Origin: an uncultured Planctomycetia bacterium
Lineage (GTDB): Bacteria > Planctomycetota > Phycisphaerae > Phycisphaerales > SM1A02
Direction of reading: 5' to 3'
Assembly (NCBI GenBank): GCA_937871505.1
Contig: CALMPF010000040.1
Span: 1 to 42,972, forward strand
DNA: 42,972 nucleotides
The notes below the pieces were generated by a model. It did no database searches. It was not told the DNA's origin and saw nothing but the letters and a program-made list of their open reading frames with translations. This document shows, in pieces, positions 40,571-42,972 of the stretch. The translations under genes were made by a program, and so were the position numbers. Numbering within the stretch: the stretch's first letter is position 1; each line of letters opens with the position of its first letter.

Positions 40571-42928
40571 ATGCCCCGACTGCACACCCGAGCACCGCAC
40601 ACCGGACGATCGCTCCCCTCCTGGGCCACCAGCGTGGCCACGCTGGTCGGCGCGACGTGGCTGACCTGCGCCGCGCCTCCGTGGACGCGGACATCCGGCG
40701 CGGCGCCTCGCCTCGACACCGTCGGCGGCTTCGGAAGCGCTGGGCACCCTCCCGGTTCGCCCGAGTCGATCGTCACGCTCCTGCGCGGCGTCCCCGATGC
40801 AGATCAGCTTCGGCGCTGGCACGACCTGCTCGGCGACGAACCGCACGTCGCGGGAACGCCGGGCGATCACCGCGTGATCGAGCGCCTTCGCGGCGCGTTC
40901 GTGGCGATGGGGCTCGACGTCGAGGTCCACCGGATCCACCCCCTGCTCGCCCGGCCGATCGACGCGTCGCTTGAGATCGTCGAGTCGCCTGCCCCGCATG
41001 GCCCTCAGACCGGTTCGGCCGTCACCGAGAACCCGACCGCGCACGGCCCGTCGGCGCCGCGGCGCCGCGGCGTGCTCGCGCTCCCGCTGACCGAGCGGAA
41101 CCTGCTCGAGGATCCGTCGACGCAGCATCCCGGTCTTTCCTACGGCTGGAACGCCTACAGCGGAAGCGGCGACGTCGAGGCCGCGGTCGTCTATGCCCAC
41201 CACGCGACGCGCGCGGACTTCGATCTGCTTCGCGAGCTCGGGGTCTCCATCTCCGGGCGCATCGTGCTCGCGCGATACGGGGGGAACTTCCGCGGCGACA
41301 AGGTGCGCTTCGCAGAGGCCGAAGGCGCCGCGGGCATGGTGATCTTCGGCGATCCCGCCGACGTCGCGCGAGGCGAGGCCTATCCCGCCGGAGGATGGGC
41401 CGATGAGACCTGCATCCAGCGCGGGTCGATCCTGCGCCTCGGCCGCCCGGGCGATCCGCTGACGCCGGGGATCGAAGCGACGCCGGATGCGCCCCGTCTT
41501 GAACTCGACGAGGTCGCGCTGCCGAGAATCCCGGTGCAGCCGATCGGCTTCGGCGCAGCGGGCGCGATCCTCGCCCGGATGGCCGGCGCCGCTGCGCCCG
41601 ACGCATGGCAGGGCGGGCTTCCGCTGACGTACCGCGTCGAGGGCGGCGAGTCGCTCCGGCTGCGCCTTCGCGTCGAGCAGGCGCGGGAGATCATGCCCAC
41701 GGCGAACGTGGTCGCGACGCTCCCGGGCATCACCGACGAAGTGGTCATCGTGGGCTGCCATCACGACGCCTGGGGATTCGGCGCCGCGGACCCGCTCGCG
41801 GGGACGATCGTGCTCCTCGAGACGGCGCGGACCTTCGCCGAAGCGGCCCGGCTCGGCTGGCGTCCGCGCCGCACGATCCAGTTCGCCGCGTGGGGCGCCG
41901 AGGAGTTCGGCATCATCGGCTCCACCGAGTGGTGCGAGGCCCACGGCGCTCGGCTGGAAGAGCGCGCTCTTGCCTACGTCAATCTCGACATGGCCGCGAT
42001 GGGACCGCACTTCCACGCCTCGGCGGCGCCGACGCTGGCGCGCATCATCCGCGAGTCGGCGCACGCCGTCCCGCAGGCGCGCGACGCCGCTCGCAGCGTC
42101 CATGCACTCTGGGCGGAGCGCACGGGGAGTGCGCCGCCGGACACCGAACCGGGTCGCGGCGCCGACCTGCCGGCGCCCCGCGAGCCCGCCGTCGGCCTGA
42201 TCGGCGGAGGCTCCGACCACGAGGCGTTCCAGTACCACCTCGGGATCCCCTCGATCCACCTCGGCGCGGGCGGTTCGCCGGGGACGAGCTATCACACGAA
42301 CTTCGACACGCTCCAGTGGTACCGGCAGATCGTCGGCGAGGACTACGAACCGGCGCTGATGGTGACGCGGATGACCGTCGAGATCGTCCGCTCCCTCGCG
42401 GAGGCGCCGATCCCGCCGATCGATGCGACGGCGATCGCGCCCTTCGTGCGCGAGGCGCTCGCCGACTGCGTCGCCGCTGCCGAGGAGCGGGGCGTCGCCC
42501 TCGATGCGACACCGATCGAAGCGGCCCTCGACCGCCTTCATGCGGCGGCTTCGGCGACTTCCGGCGACGACGCGGCTCCGGCCTCGGCGCTCTTCCACCT
42601 CGAGCGCCGGTTCCTCTCAGGCTCGCGCTGGACGACGCTCGGCGGTCCCGACGACGCCGAGGCAGGGACGCCGCCGCGCTGGTCGCGGCACCACCTCTAC
42701 GGAACCGACCCGGACGCCGGCTACTCGACGCGCACGCTCCCGGTGCTGCGGACCGCGATCCAGCGCGGCGACCGCGACGCAGCGCTGCGCGAAGTGGCCG
42801 CGATCGCGGCGATGCTGGATGCGGCCGCGGAGAGTCTTGAGCGGGCGCCGAGCCGGCAGGGCGATCCGCGACGCGGCGTGCGCGGCCGCGGTCGCTCGCG
42901 ACGGAGCCGAGGGGCGATGGAGTGCTAG
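40571..42928 (+). CDS. M28B metallopeptidase, glutamate carboxypeptidase II-like
   Basis: 785 residues from ATG 40571 with an N-terminal export segment (about 15-35). Layout as in human GCPII: a protease-associated domain (about 130-340, GRIVLARYGGNFRGDKVRFAE and GAAGMVIFGDPADVA as motifs), a di-zinc peptidase domain and a C-terminal dimerisation-like helical domain. By motif alignment the zinc ligands are His397, Asp407, Glu445, Asp473 and His575, with Glu444 as the general base; the stretch GWRPRRTIQFAAWGAEEFG is strikingly close to GCPII. It probably cleaves C-terminal residues from small peptides outside the cytoplasm. No Shine-Dalgarno site; GCTACCGTCG places a TANNNT box nine bases before ATG. 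The last 30 residues are Arg-rich. Confidence 0.92.
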   Translation: MPRLHTRAPHTGRSLPSWATSVATLVGATWLTCAAPPWTRTSGAAPRLDTVGGFGSAGHPPGSPESIVTLLRGVPDADQLRRWHDLLGDEPHVAGTPGDHRVIERLRGAFVAMGLDVEVHRIHPLLARPIDASLEIVESPAPHGPQTGSAVTENPTAHGPSAPRRRGVLALPLTERNLLEDPSTQHPGLSYGWNAYSGSGDVEAAVVYAHHATRADFDLLRELGVSISGRIVLARYGGNFRGDKVRFAEAEGAAGMVIFGDPADVARGEAYPAGGWADETCIQRGSILRLGRPGDPLTPGIEATPDAPRLELDEVALPRIPVQPIGFGAAGAILARMAGAAAPDAWQGGLPLTYRVEGGESLRLRLRVEQAREIMPTANVVATLPGITDEVVIVGCHHDAWGFGAADPLAGTIVLLETARTFAEAARLGWRPRRTIQFAAWGAEEFGIIGSTEWCEAHGARLEERALAYVNLDMAAMGPHFHASAAPTLARIIRESAHAVPQARDAARSVHALWAERTGSAPPDTEPGRGADLPAPREPAVGLIGGGSDHEAFQYHLGIPSIHLGAGGSPGTSYHTNFDTLQWYRQIVGEDYEPALMVTRMTVEIVRSLAEAPIPPIDATAIAPFVREALADCVAAAEERGVALDATPIEAALDRLHAAASATSGDDAAPASALFHLERRFLSGSRWTTLGGPDDAEAGTPPRWSRHHLYGTDPDAGYSTRTLPVLRTAIQRGDRDAALREVAAIAAMLDAAAESLERAPSRQGDPRRGVRGRGRSRRSRGAMEC

Positions 42929-42960
42929 GTTCTGTCTGAAAACCCCTCCCGGAGCCGATC

Positions 42961-42972
42961 ATGGAGGATCGG
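42961..42972 (+). CDS. Start of a further gene (cut by window edge)
   Basis: ATG GAG GAT CGG at the very end, preceded by GGAG with six bases of spacing and 32 bp after the M28B stop. Only four codons are visible, so product and reality are uncertain. Confidence 0.4.

Overview
The window is about 43 kb of very GC-rich bacterial DNA. It most likely comes from a planctomycete of the Phycisphaerae type. The basis is the recurring C-terminal calcium-loop tail ([17 protein letters not shown] and variants) on several large secreted proteins, small secreted proteins ending in a PEP-CTERM-like PGPGG/PAPGG-hydrophobic-RRRR tail, very large CARDB-repeat proteins, wide intergenic spacers filled with small repeats, and many genes that look leaderless. 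The phylum call is an inference from protein style, not from a marker-gene tree.

Layout. 1-11151: a truncated secreted-protein gene at the left edge, a membrane-anchored SPOR-like protein, acpS, the divergent heme A genes ctaA (minus) and ctaB (plus), a DUF3179 protein overlapping ctaB, a stand-alone nuoB, a PEP-CTERM-like protein, a small lipoprotein and a YihY/BrkB membrane protein. 11418-17112: an FG-GAP/ASPIC-UnbV secreted protein, an RluB/RsuA pseudouridine synthase, tRNA-Leu(CAG) with a terminator, and recA, whose frame stays open for 108 codons upstream of the best start. 17250-19635: an intact IS1595-family transposable element, described below. 20134-37108: a secretome block with a metzincin protease, a PEP-CTERM-like protein, a 3326-residue CARDB-repeat protein with a subtilase-like but apparently non-catalytic C-terminal region, and a 670-residue dockerin-tailed protein. 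37961-42972: a single-domain voltage-gated cation channel with a TLEDWTD filter, a serine beta-lactamase-family hydrolase, a divergent M28B (glutamate carboxypeptidase II-like) peptidase, and the first codons of a further gene.

The most interesting object is the 2370-bp IS1595-family element at 17258-19627. Its ends are 23-bp inverted repeats with 21 of 23 matching, and it is flanked by a perfect 8-bp target duplication (AAAGAAAA). Besides the transposase it carries passengers: a 47-residue protein, a possible small RNA with its own promoter and terminator, two abnormal tRNA genes, a 115-residue HTH-like protein with a leaderless promoter overlapping a palindromic operator-like site, and a 59-residue protein with a terminator running into the right end. 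One tRNA has a complete tRNA-Leu body with a long variable arm but a UGG (proline) anticodon. The other has an intact acceptor and T arm, almost no D arm and an irregular anticodon hairpin. The element sits directly upstream of recA.

Two genome-level patterns run across the window. A 184-bp palindromic, MITE-like repeat occurs three times at identical length. Several housekeeping genes have a TANNNT -10 box only 5-10 nt before ATG and no Shine-Dalgarno, whereas the secreted-protein genes have clear Shine-Dalgarno sites.
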